From Paludibacter propionicigenes WB4 (lineage in GTDB: Bacteria; Bacteroidota; Bacteroidia; Bacteroidales; Paludibacteraceae), in NCBI RefSeq assembly GCF_000183135.1, contig NC_014734.1, forward strand, positions 2,294,001 through 2,358,000: a stretch of DNA of 64,000 nt. Direction: 5' to 3'. Position numbers and translations under genes: made by a program. The notes beneath the pieces were generated by a model. That model was not told the DNA's origin. It saw only the letters and a program-made list of their open reading frames with translations, and made no database searches. Of this stretch, positions 11,205 through 18,726 are shown one piece after another; positions within the stretch are counted from its first letter, which is position 1; every line of letters starts with the position of its first letter.

Positions 11205-11675
11205 ATGAAGAATAAACGAAATCGTTTACAGGTAATCTCAGAAATTCTTCGCTCTACCTTAGTCGGGAGCCAGGAAGAGCTTCTGAGGATTCTAAGCGAA
11301 CGACAGTGCGAAGTAACGCAAGCAACTTTATCACGCGATCTAAAATTACTAAAAGTAGCCAAAACGCCTTTATCAAACGGTGCCTACAAGTACATTTTAC
11401 CAGCGTATAACAAACCGCTTCCCAGCACTGGAACGGTAAACACGCTGATTTCTCATGGAGCAGTATTAAGTATGGAATTTTCAGGTCAGCTAGGTGTAGT
11501 AAAGACAAAACCGGGTTATGCAAGCGCCATTGCCTGGGATATAGACAATAAAGCGACAGATCATGTATTAGGAACAATAGCAGGTGATGATACAATTTTA
11601 GTAATCCCTCGTGAAGGTGTAACACGTGATGATATTCTTGAGATGATGAATATCACTTTTTCAGAAAAGGATTAA
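11205..11675 (+). CDS. argR: Arginine repressor ArgR
   Basis: 156 residues, normal for ArgR. The N-terminal winged helix-turn-helix (residues 8-70) has the typical recognition stretch EVTQATLSRDLKLL. The C-terminal hexamerisation and arginine-binding domain shows SHGAVLSMEFSGQLGVVKT and the GTIAGDDTILVI signature with its ligand-contacting aspartates. It represses arginine biosynthesis when arginine is bound. It starts a run argR, GNAT, argG on the plus strand, so it probably controls its own operon. Confidence 0.95.
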   Translation: MKNKRNRLQVISEILRSTLVGSQEELLRILSERQCEVTQATLSRDLKLLKVAKTPLSNGAYKYILPAYNKPLPSTGTVNTLISHGAVLSMEFSGQLGVVKTKPGYASAIAWDIDNKATDHVLGTIAGDDTILVIPREGVTRDDILEMMNITFSEKD

Positions 11676-11749
11676 ATTATAGATGAAAGTGGAAAACTTT
11701 GCGAAGTTTACACTTTGTGAAGTTAAACTGAACTCATTCAAAATTGAAT

Positions 11750-12313
11750 ATGGACAAAGAGATTGCCGTTGAAAAGATTACGGTACAAATTGCTGATGAG
11801 CGTTATTTAGGTTATGTTGATACAATCTTGACTACCATAGCAGATGCGGCCAAAGTGCGTGGAACAGGTATTGCCAGACGCTCGCCCGAGTATATCGAGC
11901 AAAAAATGACAGAAGGAAAAGCAATTATAGCTTTAGCAGGAGAGGAGTTTGCAGGATTTTGCTACATCGAAACTTGGGGTAATAAAAAATTTGTTGCCAA
12001 TTCAGGTTTAATCGTTGTTGATAAATACCGTGGACACGGACTTGCCAAACGTATCAAACGTAAAGCATTCGAACTCTCCCGCCAGCGTTATCCCGACGCT
12101 AAAATATTCGGACTCACAACTGGTCTGGCTGTTATGAAAATTAACTCAGAGCTGGGGTACAAACCTGTAACATTCTCTGAACTTACCGATGATGCGGCTT
12201 TTTGGAAAGGCTGTCAGAGTTGCGTGAATTACGACATTCTGCAACGCACCGGTCGCAAACATTGTTTGTGTACAGGTATGCTGTTCGATCCTGCAAAAGA
12301 TATAGAGAAATAA
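11750..12313 (+). CDS. GNAT-family N-acyltransferase of the arginine operon
   Basis: 187 residues from ATG 11750; a TTG two codons earlier is in frame but unlikely. The GNAT acyl-CoA-binding motif is visible as VVDKYRGHGLAKRIKRKAF at about residues 86-104, preceded by the beta strands GFCYIETWG and ANSGLIVV. The C-terminal part has several cysteines (CQSCVNY, HCLCTG), unusual for a small acetyltransferase. Its position between argR and argG suggests the first acylation of glutamate in arginine synthesis. In Bacteroides this pathway is reported to use succinylated intermediates, so the substrate could be succinyl-CoA rather than acetyl-CoA (inference). The later genes argB, argC, argD and the transcarbamylase are not in the window. 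Confidence 0.85.
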   Translation: MDKEIAVEKITVQIADERYLGYVDTILTTIADAAKVRGTGIARRSPEYIEQKMTEGKAIIALAGEEFAGFCYIETWGNKKFVANSGLIVVDKYRGHGLAKRIKRKAFELSRQRYPDAKIFGLTTGLAVMKINSELGYKPVTFSELTDDAAFWKGCQSCVNYDILQRTGRKHCLCTGMLFDPAKDIEK

Positions 12314-12366
12314 TATTGAATTGAAATTCCGGTCAGACTCGACCGGTAAGCTTAGATATAAAAAAG

Positions 12367-13566
12367 ATGAAAGAAAAAGTATTATTAGCATTTAGCGGAG
12401 GGTTAGATACTTCGTTTTGCGCCATGTATCTGGCCCAGGAAAAAGGATACGAAGTACACACCGCTGTGGCAAACACAGGTGGCTTCAGCGAAGATGAATT
12501 GAAAGTAATTGAAGATAAAGCTTTTCGTCTCGGAGCGAAATCTCACGTAGCGTTGGATGTAACTCAAGAGTACTATGAGAAGAGCATCAAATATATGGTT
12601 TTCGGCAATGTACTCCGCAACGGAACCTATCCTATCTCGGTAAGTTCTGAACGAATTTTTCAAGCAATTGCCATTATTAATTACGCCAAAGAAATTGGAG
12701 CCGATTACGTGGCTCACGGAAGCACCGGTGCCGGCAATGATCAGGTTCGCTTCGACCTTACGTTTGATGTTCTGGCTCCCGGTATTAAAATACTAACGCC
12801 TACCCGCGACATGGTATTGACTCGCGAATATGAAATCGACTATTTGAAAAAACATGGTTTCGTAGCCGATTTTACGAAAATGGAATATTCCATCAACAAA
12901 GGATTGTGGGGAACCAGCATCGGCGGTAAAGAAACACTGAAATCAGAACAAACTTTACCCGAAGAAGCTTATCCAAGTCAAATAGAAAAACAAGGTGAAG
13001 AAAATGTTACCATCGAATTTCTAAATGGTGAGATCACAGCAATAAACGGTGCAAAACAAGAAAACAAAGTATTGCTCATAAATCAACTGGAATCGATTGC
13101 CAATAAATATGGCATCGGACGAGATATGCACATTGGAGATACCATCATTGGTATTAAAGGACGTGTTGGATTCGAAGCAGCAGCGCCGTTATTGATTATC
13201 AATGCTCATAAGATGCTCGAAAAACATACGCTTACAAAATGGCAACAGTACTGGAAAGATCAGCTCGGCAACTGGTACGGAATGTTCCTTCACGAAGCTC
13301 AATACCTGGAACCCGTTATGCGTGACATTGAGCAGTTCCTTCAAAGTTCACAGCAAAACGTAACTGGAAAAGTAATCATAAAACTTCGCCCTTACAGCTA
13401 CACTTTAGTCGGGGTTGAAAGTCCGTTTGATTTAATGAAAACAGACTTTGGCGAATATGGCGAAGTAAATCGCGCCTGGAGTGCTGATGATGTAAAAGGA
13501 TTCACCAAAATACTTGGAAATCAAATGAAAATTTATTACAACGTTCAAAAGCGGAACGATAAATAG
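12367..13566 (+). CDS. argG: Argininosuccinate synthase
   Basis: 399 residues, full length. Joins citrulline and aspartate with ATP to argininosuccinate. The N-type ATP pyrophosphatase loop AFSGGLDTSF is at residues 8-17, followed by the conserved YVAHGSTGAGNDQVRFD region and the C-terminal tetramerisation domain. The aspartate/citrulline site residues sit in the GTYPISVSSER and GLWGTSIGG segments. The gene lies 53 nt after the GNAT gene in the same direction and ends just before a strong terminator, so it closes the argR operon here. The lyase argH is about 9 kb away on the other strand. Confidence 0.97.
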   Translation: MKEKVLLAFSGGLDTSFCAMYLAQEKGYEVHTAVANTGGFSEDELKVIEDKAFRLGAKSHVALDVTQEYYEKSIKYMVFGNVLRNGTYPISVSSERIFQAIAIINYAKEIGADYVAHGSTGAGNDQVRFDLTFDVLAPGIKILTPTRDMVLTREYEIDYLKKHGFVADFTKMEYSINKGLWGTSIGGKETLKSEQTLPEEAYPSQIEKQGEENVTIEFLNGEITAINGAKQENKVLLINQLESIANKYGIGRDMHIGDTIIGIKGRVGFEAAAPLLIINAHKMLEKHTLTKWQQYWKDQLGNWYGMFLHEAQYLEPVMRDIEQFLQSSQQNVTGKVIIKLRPYSYTLVGVESPFDLMKTDFGEYGEVNRAWSADDVKGFTKILGNQMKIYYNVQKRNDK

Positions 13567-13591
13567 AAAACAATAAAACTAAAAAAACGAT

Positions 13592-13626
13592 AATGGTCTT
13601 TGCCGAATAAGCAAAGACCATTTTTA
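13592..13626 (+). terminator. Intrinsic terminator after argG
   Basis: Perfect 12-bp stem AATGGTCTTTGC / GCAAAGACCATT with a 7-nt loop, followed by a run of T. It separates the arginine operon from efp. Confidence 0.9.
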
Positions 13627-13647
13627 ATAGATTGCTGTTCAGGTCGT

Positions 13648-13679
13648 TTTGGTAATTAGAATAAAAACAGTACTTTTGC
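13648..13679 (+). promoter_or_regulatory. efp promoter
   Basis: TTTG (13648-13651), 19-bp spacer, TACTTTTGC (13671-13679). The efp ATG is 34 nt downstream. Confidence 0.8.
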
Positions 13680-13712
13680 AGCCTATTAATTTTATATTAT
13701 AAATTATACTTT

Positions 13713-14279
13713 ATGATGAACGCTCAGGATATCAAAAATGGAACTTGTATCCGTATGGATGGAAAGTTGTATTTTGTTATAGAATTTCTCCATGTAAAGC
13801 CAGGTAAAGGCAATACTTTTATGCGTACCACTCTCAAAGACGTAGTTGATGGTCGCGTTATCGAACGCCGTTTTAATATCGGCGAAAAACTGGAAGACGT
13901 ACGCGTTGAACGCCGTCCGTATCAATTTGTATACAAAGAAGGTGATGAATTCATCTTTATGAATCAGGAAACTTACGACCAACATCCTATTAGCAAATCG
14001 CTCATCAATGGCGTTGATTTTCTTCTGGAAGGAATGGTTATAGAAGTTGTTTCTGATGCTTCTTCGGAAACTGTACTTTATGCCGATATGCCTGTAAAAG
14101 TTCAGATGAAAGTAACTTATACAGAGCCCGGACTTAAAGGTGATACAGCTACAAACACGCTGAAGCCTGCAACTGTTGAATCTGGAGCTACTGTTCGCGT
14201 GCCGCTTTTTATAACTGAAGGCGAAATTATTGAAATTGACACTCGCGACGGATCATATCTCGGAAGAATTAAAGCATAA
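13713..14279 (+). CDS. efp: Translation elongation factor P
   Basis: 188 residues, the usual three-domain length. EF-P helps ribosomes stalled on polyproline stretches. The tip loop of domain I reads PGKGNTF with the lysine at residue 32, the position that carries the modification in lysine-type EF-Ps. The conserved FNIGEKLEDVRVERR follows. The C-terminus has the family pattern ending EIDTRDGSYLGR. The start MMNAQDIKNG aligns with relatives that begin MINAQ. No EpmA or EarP homologue is seen nearby. Its own promoter and terminator suggest a single-gene unit. Confidence 0.97.
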   Translation: MMNAQDIKNGTCIRMDGKLYFVIEFLHVKPGKGNTFMRTTLKDVVDGRVIERRFNIGEKLEDVRVERRPYQFVYKEGDEFIFMNQETYDQHPISKSLINGVDFLLEGMVIEVVSDASSETVLYADMPVKVQMKVTYTEPGLKGDTATNTLKPATVESGATVRVPLFITEGEIIEIDTRDGSYLGRIKA

Positions 14280-14303
14280 GAAAATTCTGATCCAAACAAA
14301 TAT

Positions 14304-14340
14304 AAGTCTGATAAACATTTAAGTTTGTCAGACTTTTTTA
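14304..14340 (+). terminator. Intrinsic terminator after efp
   Basis: 13-bp stem AAGTCTGATAAAC / GTTTGTCAGACTT (one G-T pair) followed by TTTTT. Confidence 0.85.
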
Positions 14341-14407
14341 TTAAATAATTATTGCCCGATGCAATTTTTTTTACTTTATTTGCGTTCAATATTATAAATT
14401 TAAATGT

Positions 14408-14770
14408 ATGAGAAAACGAATACTCAGCTTTGTCTATGCTGGACGCGGAATAAAAACCGTTTTCAGTACTGAAACCAATATGAAAATACATCTCGTAATA
14501 ACCGCTGTAGTTATTGCTTGCGGATTTGTATTTAAAATCAACATCACAGAGTGGTGTCTTTGTTTGCTTTGCATGGCACTGGTTATTGGCGGCGAAATGA
14601 TGAATACAGCAATCGAGAACATTGTAAACTTAGCATCCCCCGAGTTTCATCCGTTGGCGGGTAAAGCAAAAGATATAGCTGCCGGTGCAGTTCTTATATG
14701 TGCTATTATTTCGGTTATTGTTGGTTGCTTAATTTTTCTTCCTAAAATCTGGGAGATGCTTGCTGGATAA
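14408..14770 (+). CDS. dgkA: Diacylglycerol kinase / undecaprenol kinase family (DgkA-like)
   Basis: 120 residues, typical for this small integral membrane kinase. Three hydrophobic segments (about residues 33-50, 55-72, 97-113) frame the catalytic stretch GGEMMNTAIENIVNL, whose glutamates and asparagine are conserved in the family; the N-terminal E of STETNMKIH is also conserved. In Gram-negatives it phosphorylates diacylglycerol; in many other bacteria the same fold phosphorylates undecaprenol, and the sequence cannot settle which is used here. It stands 57 nt before the comF-like gene in the same direction. Confidence 0.9.
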   Translation: MRKRILSFVYAGRGIKTVFSTETNMKIHLVITAVVIACGFVFKINITEWCLCLLCMALVIGGEMMNTAIENIVNLASPEFHPLAGKAKDIAAGAVLICAIISVIVGCLIFLPKIWEMLAG

Positions 14771-14827
14771 ATATTCACATTAAAGATCTCCAATTCCTCC
14801 TATAACTTCAAATAAATCGGTTTAGCA

Positions 14828-15520
14828 ATGAGAATAACAAATTTACTTAATGATTTTTTTGATTTATTGTATCCCAACCTTTGTGTAGTTTGCGGAACAA
14901 ACTTACAAAGAAATGAACAATGTTTATGTTTAACTTGTTTAAATGAAATACCGAAAACAAATTATCATTTACAACCTGATAATTTAATTGAAAAGCGTTT
15001 TTGGGGCAAAGTAACAATATATAGAGGAACCGCATTTTTCTTTTTTCAAAAAGGATCTGCATTTCAAAAATTATTGCACAGCCTGAAATACAAAGGAGAG
15101 AAAGAGATTGGTGTGGTTTTGGGTAAATATGCAGCAATAGATTTGATTGAGTCTGCTGATTTTTCGTCAGTAGATGTCATAGTTCCGGTACCACTTCATC
15201 CCAAGAAATTGAAAAAACGCGGGTACAATCAAAGCGAATGTATTGGGAAAGGGCTATCTGAGATTTTGAACGCACCTCAGGATACAACAACTCTAAAGCG
15301 AATAAAAGAAAACACAACACAAACTAGAAAATCTGTATTTGAACGTTATGAAAACACAGAAGGAATATTCGAATTGTCTGATAAAGCGGCTTTAGCAGAC
15401 AAACACATTTTGTTAGTAGATGATGTACTTACAACAGGCTCTACTCTTGAAGCCTGTATCCGGGAATTATCGCAAATAAATGGAATAAAAATAAGCATTT
15501 TCACACTTGCAGTTGCTTAA
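14828..15520 (+). CDS. ComF-family phosphoribosyltransferase-like protein
   Basis: 230 residues. The N-terminal part has the cysteine pairs CVVCG and CLCLTC (zinc-ribbon type) found in ComF proteins. The C-terminal type I phosphoribosyltransferase fold has the PRPP loop HILLVDDVLTTGSTLEAC near residues 195-212. ComF homologues are linked to DNA uptake in naturally competent bacteria, but their reaction is unclear and no other competence gene is nearby. A short, AT-rich gene with no Shine-Dalgarno sequence. Confidence 0.9.
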   Translation: MRITNLLNDFFDLLYPNLCVVCGTNLQRNEQCLCLTCLNEIPKTNYHLQPDNLIEKRFWGKVTIYRGTAFFFFQKGSAFQKLLHSLKYKGEKEIGVVLGKYAAIDLIESADFSSVDVIVPVPLHPKKLKKRGYNQSECIGKGLSEILNAPQDTTTLKRIKENTTQTRKSVFERYENTEGIFELSDKAALADKHILLVDDVLTTGSTLEACIRELSQINGIKISIFTLAVA

Positions 15521-15650
15521 GCAAACGTTTTCGGAAAAAGAAGGTATGAAATTAAAAAACATCTCACTTCATTTTCAACAAGTTCTATCTTTTAACTAGA
15601 AATTGGGAAATCTGTAATGCTTAAGACCTCGAAAAATGAATATAAATCTG

Positions 15651-15659
15651 TAGATTTGC
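15651..15659 (+). promoter_or_regulatory. Candidate -7 box before the first TPR regulator
   Basis: TAGATTTGC at 15651-15659, 45 nt before the ATG. No clear -33 TTTG at the right distance, so this is tentative. Confidence 0.4.
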
Positions 15660-15703
15660 ATTAAAATACATCCATTTCAAAACATATTAGTGCATGCCGA
15701 ATT

Positions 15704-17293
15704 ATGCATTGTAAACTCCGATTATTTATCCCCTTTATATTTCTTGTTTTGGTTGGTTGTTCTCTCATGCCGAATGAGATAAAAACCGCCGAAAAAATCA
15801 TGGAAACAAATCCTGATTCTGCATTACGGATATTGGAACGTATCCGTACCAGCAATGTTATGATATCCTCCTCCGACAGGGCATTGTATGGCTTATTATA
15901 TTTTCAAGCACTGGACAGAAGTAATAAACCTTTACAGCCAGACTCATTAATTACATATTCGTTAAATTACTACCAAAATTCAAGTGATAAAAAATATTTA
16001 GCCTACTGCTATTTCTATAAAGGACGTATATACAAAAATGCTCAACGGTATGATGATGCTACTGAATTATACTTAAAAGCGTTAGATCTTAGTCTGAATA
16101 GAAAAGATTATACTCTGCTTGGCAAAATCTATGCTGACATGGGAGACATTTGTTCAATGCAGATGGATTATAAAGAAGCCTTAAGAAAGTATGAACTCTC
16201 TGTTGAAAGTTTTCAACGAGCTGGAAAAACTGTTGATGCTAGCTATCGAATTCTTGAGATAGGAAGAACTTATAGATTTGAGAAGAATTACAAATCTGCT
16301 CATAAATACTACTTACAAGCACTCTCTCAAACAAAAGACTCTCTATTTCATGGTGTTGCTTTACAAGAAATTGGTATTAATTACTACTGGGCAAAGCAAT
16401 ATGATTCAGCTCAGTACTATCTTAGAAAAAGTATAAAATTCCCTTACAAAGATAACAACTACTCTGTAAGATTTTTCACTCTGGCAGATTTATTTTTTGA
16501 TATAGAGCGATATGACTCAGCAAATTACTACGCCTCAACTGCACTAAAATATCCAGCAAACTTTGCTACGCAACGTGAATGTTATAGGTTATTAGCCAAT
16601 ACCGAATATCTCAAAGGAAATTTTAAACAGATGGCTGTTTTTATGACCCGTTTTCAGGCATGCTCCGACTCTGTGCGTAAAGTAGAATCTCAGACAAAAA
16701 TTACTGTACTTGAAGATTTGCATCAAACTTCAGAAAATGCTAATAAAACGAAGAAATATCTTATTGCACTCGGTTGGCTTTTGCCTTTTATTATTGCTAT
16801 CAGTTTATACGTATTGTACAGGCTTCGAAAACGCAACAAAGGAAAAGAAAAAGAACTGGAAGAAGCCGAGATACAAATTATTGAGAAACAAAATTTATTG
16901 GTAGACAGTTTAATTCAAAAAATTGAGGAAACCCGGAGTCTACAAGCTAATGTCTACAAAAAGGCCAGCATAGCTCAACGTGAGCAGATGGACAAAGAAA
17001 TTTACAATGTTTGCCTGCATGTAAATGATTGGGATGCCTTTAAACGATTAATGAATAAAACATTCAACAATATTGTAAGTATATTAGAGAAAGAGTTTCC
17101 TGAAATTACAAGAAAAGAATTAACATGGTGCTGTCTGTTTTTGTTAGACATACGAACACAAGACATGGCTCTGATTCTTGACACCCAACCTGCCAGTTTG
17201 TATAAAATGAAATCTCGCTTAACGCAAAAACTATCTCTAAAAAGCACCAAAGAGCTTGATCAATTATTGAAAGAGAAATCTGACAGAAAATAA
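15704..17293 (+). CDS. Lipoprotein-TPR-transmembrane-HTH protein, copy 1
   Basis: 529 residues. Signal sequence with lipobox LVGCSLMP, then tetratricopeptide-like helical repeats over about residues 60-320 (repeats with YKGRIYKNAQRYDDATELY and ADMGDICSMQMDYKEALRKY). One strong transmembrane helix at about 351-373 is followed by a basic stretch (YRLRKRNKGKEKE), a coiled coil, and a C-terminal helical domain with the pattern ITRKELTWCCLFLLDI...LDTQPASLYKMKSRLTQKL, which looks like a LuxR/GerE-type helix-turn-helix. Copies 2 and 3 have the same layout. I infer a membrane regulator with a periplasmic sensor and cytoplasmic DNA-binding domain. Ligand and targets are unknown. The lipid anchor plus a helix is unusual. 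Confidence 0.85.
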   Translation: MHCKLRLFIPFIFLVLVGCSLMPNEIKTAEKIMETNPDSALRILERIRTSNVMISSSDRALYGLLYFQALDRSNKPLQPDSLITYSLNYYQNSSDKKYLAYCYFYKGRIYKNAQRYDDATELYLKALDLSLNRKDYTLLGKIYADMGDICSMQMDYKEALRKYELSVESFQRAGKTVDASYRILEIGRTYRFEKNYKSAHKYYLQALSQTKDSLFHGVALQEIGINYYWAKQYDSAQYYLRKSIKFPYKDNNYSVRFFTLADLFFDIERYDSANYYASTALKYPANFATQRECYRLLANTEYLKGNFKQMAVFMTRFQACSDSVRKVESQTKITVLEDLHQTSENANKTKKYLIALGWLLPFIIAISLYVLYRLRKRNKGKEKELEEAEIQIIEKQNLLVDSLIQKIEETRSLQANVYKKASIAQREQMDKEIYNVCLHVNDWDAFKRLMNKTFNNIVSILEKEFPEITRKELTWCCLFLLDIRTQDMALILDTQPASLYKMKSRLTQKLSLKSTKELDQLLKEKSDRK

Positions 17294-17560
17294 AATCAAC
17301 TCACCTCATATTTCCAGCTATTTCATTTTTCACCTTACCATCTTTAGAGTTCTTTTTTCTCTAAAAAAAGCCTTGTCCTAAAAATTCCCTCTACATCAGT
17401 TTTATTTTATTGATTATCAGGCATTTTAAAATGTGCCTGTCCTAATTTATTTTGTCATAAAATTTGGCAACTTGTGCCTCTATGTATATCTTAGCACCTT
17501 GAAAAGACACCCTAATTTGTTTTTCAATAACCCTATTGTTCACTATAAAATTATTCTCTC

Positions 17561-17935
17561 ATGAAAAAAATTAACTTTCCCATTGTCAGCTTTATTACGC
17601 TGTTATTTTGTGTTCTTTCCTTTCAAAGTGCATTAGCTGTTGAAGTACCCCTAAAGAAAGGGGAAACTGGTCCTGCAACCATGAGTAAATCAACTTCCAT
17701 TCTTCCTGTATCAGTTTCCTTAGACGATACCACTCTAGGCGTCTTCTTCAGTAAACCAGTAGGTATTGCCCAAATTACTATTGAGGACGAAAGCGGCAAT
17801 GTGATTTATCAAGATGTAGTTAATACAAACTCATCTCTTGAATCGTATATTGAAACAGGAGGTTTTGATAGTGGAAATTACACATTAAAAGTTTCTTATG
17901 GAACTACAACCTTGATTGGTAGTTTTCAATTATAA
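17561..17935 (+). CDS. Secreted DUF3244-type small protein
   Basis: 124 residues. A signal peptide (hydrophobic to about residue 26, cut after ALA) leads into VEVPLKKGETGPAT and the beta-sandwich segment ILPVSVSLDDTTLGVFFSKPVG, then GNVIYQDVVNTNSS and the ending YTLKVSYGTTTLIGSFQL. This is the pattern of DUF3244, small secreted Bacteroidota proteins often seen next to TPR proteins. Function unknown; it may be exported to the periplasm or surface. It lies between TPR copies 1 and 2, with a TTTG ... TATATCTTAG promoter-like pair near 17463-17493 and its own hairpin after the stop. Confidence 0.85.
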   Translation: MKKINFPIVSFITLLFCVLSFQSALAVEVPLKKGETGPATMSKSTSILPVSVSLDDTTLGVFFSKPVGIAQITIEDESGNVIYQDVVNTNSSLESYIETGGFDSGNYTLKVSYGTTTLIGSFQL

Positions 17936-17948
17936 TTGATTTCTTGAT

Positions 17949-17984
17949 AACGAGGCGGTATTGACAACCGTCTCGTTTAACTCT
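17949..17984 (+). terminator. Hairpin after the DUF3244 gene
   Basis: Stem AACGAGGCGGT / ACCGTCTCGTT (one G-T pair) followed by a weak T-rich tail TAACTCTT. Probably a terminator, less strong than the others here. Confidence 0.65.
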
Positions 17985-18023
17985 TAGAATAACGAAAACA
18001 GTAATGTTTCAAAAAACAGACTT

Positions 18024-18563
18024 ATGAAAAATATATTAAAGATATTATTGACTAAAAATGAGAATTATAAATACTCCAATGTTTATAATACAGAGGTTTT
18101 AGATAATAGAAACATTACTATAACCGACATCGTTGATGAAATGCAAAAAGAGGGACTTGATGTCGACCGAGAAACTGCACTAAGAATTATTTCTCAGTTT
18201 AACAGAAAAGTAACTCAAGAGGTTTTTACGGGTAAGAATGTAAATACCGGACTCGTAAATATCAGTCCCACTGTAAAAGGATCTCTCAATGAGAAAAGAT
18301 GGAATCCAAGAGCTAATCGTATTGAGATTGGTTTAAAAATTGGTGAAGAACTTACGAATGCTTTATCAGAGACAGTTTTGGAACTGATTGATGAGAAATC
18401 GCAAGTTGTTGAGAGCTATGATTTAGCAAATCAGGTGAATCAACCTCCGGAGGCTACTATTATCAACGAAGAAAAGAAAGTTGACTTTGGAAACATAAAA
18501 CTGAATATCAATGAAGATCCTGCTTGTGGTATAGCTTTCAGAACATGGTTATGGAAGTCCTGA
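18024..18563 (+). CDS. HU-like DNA-binding domain protein
   Basis: 179 residues. The N-terminal half (about residues 25-125) has the HU/IHF-like pattern of Bacteroidota: ITITDIVDEMQKEGLDVDRET, then VFTGKNVNTGLVNISPTVKG, matching the family that often carries a C-terminal DUF4469 domain. Here the C-terminal part is short (FGNIKLNINEDPACGIAFRT then WLWKS) and appears to stop within the DUF4469-like fold, so it may be truncated. No signal peptide; cytoplasmic. Such proteins are thought to bind DNA, but their role is unknown. The gene is followed by a strong hairpin. Confidence 0.7.
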   Translation: MKNILKILLTKNENYKYSNVYNTEVLDNRNITITDIVDEMQKEGLDVDRETALRIISQFNRKVTQEVFTGKNVNTGLVNISPTVKGSLNEKRWNPRANRIEIGLKIGEELTNALSETVLELIDEKSQVVESYDLANQVNQPPEATIINEEKKVDFGNIKLNINEDPACGIAFRTWLWKS

Positions 18564-18622
18564 TCTATTAGAATAATGTTTACAAAGCATAAATTCCTGT
18601 ATTAATCGCCTTAACTTTGTCA

Positions 18623-18683
18623 AAAGCAATTGATTGCAATGTATTATTTTTATACATTTGCAGTCAATTGCTTTCTTTTTTCA
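18623..18683 (+). terminator. Strong terminator after the HU-like gene
   Basis: Long stem AAAGCAATTGATTGCAATGTA (18623-18643) with TACATTTGCAGTCAATTGCTTT (18653-18674), 9-nt loop, followed by CTTTTTTC. The second arm contains TACATTTGC, a promoter-like box, placed about 66 nt before TPR copy 2, so the same bases may serve both functions. Confidence 0.85.
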
Positions 18684-18726
18684 GGGAAACCGGGAATAAA
18701 TGAATTATTATAGCTAAATCTAGAAA

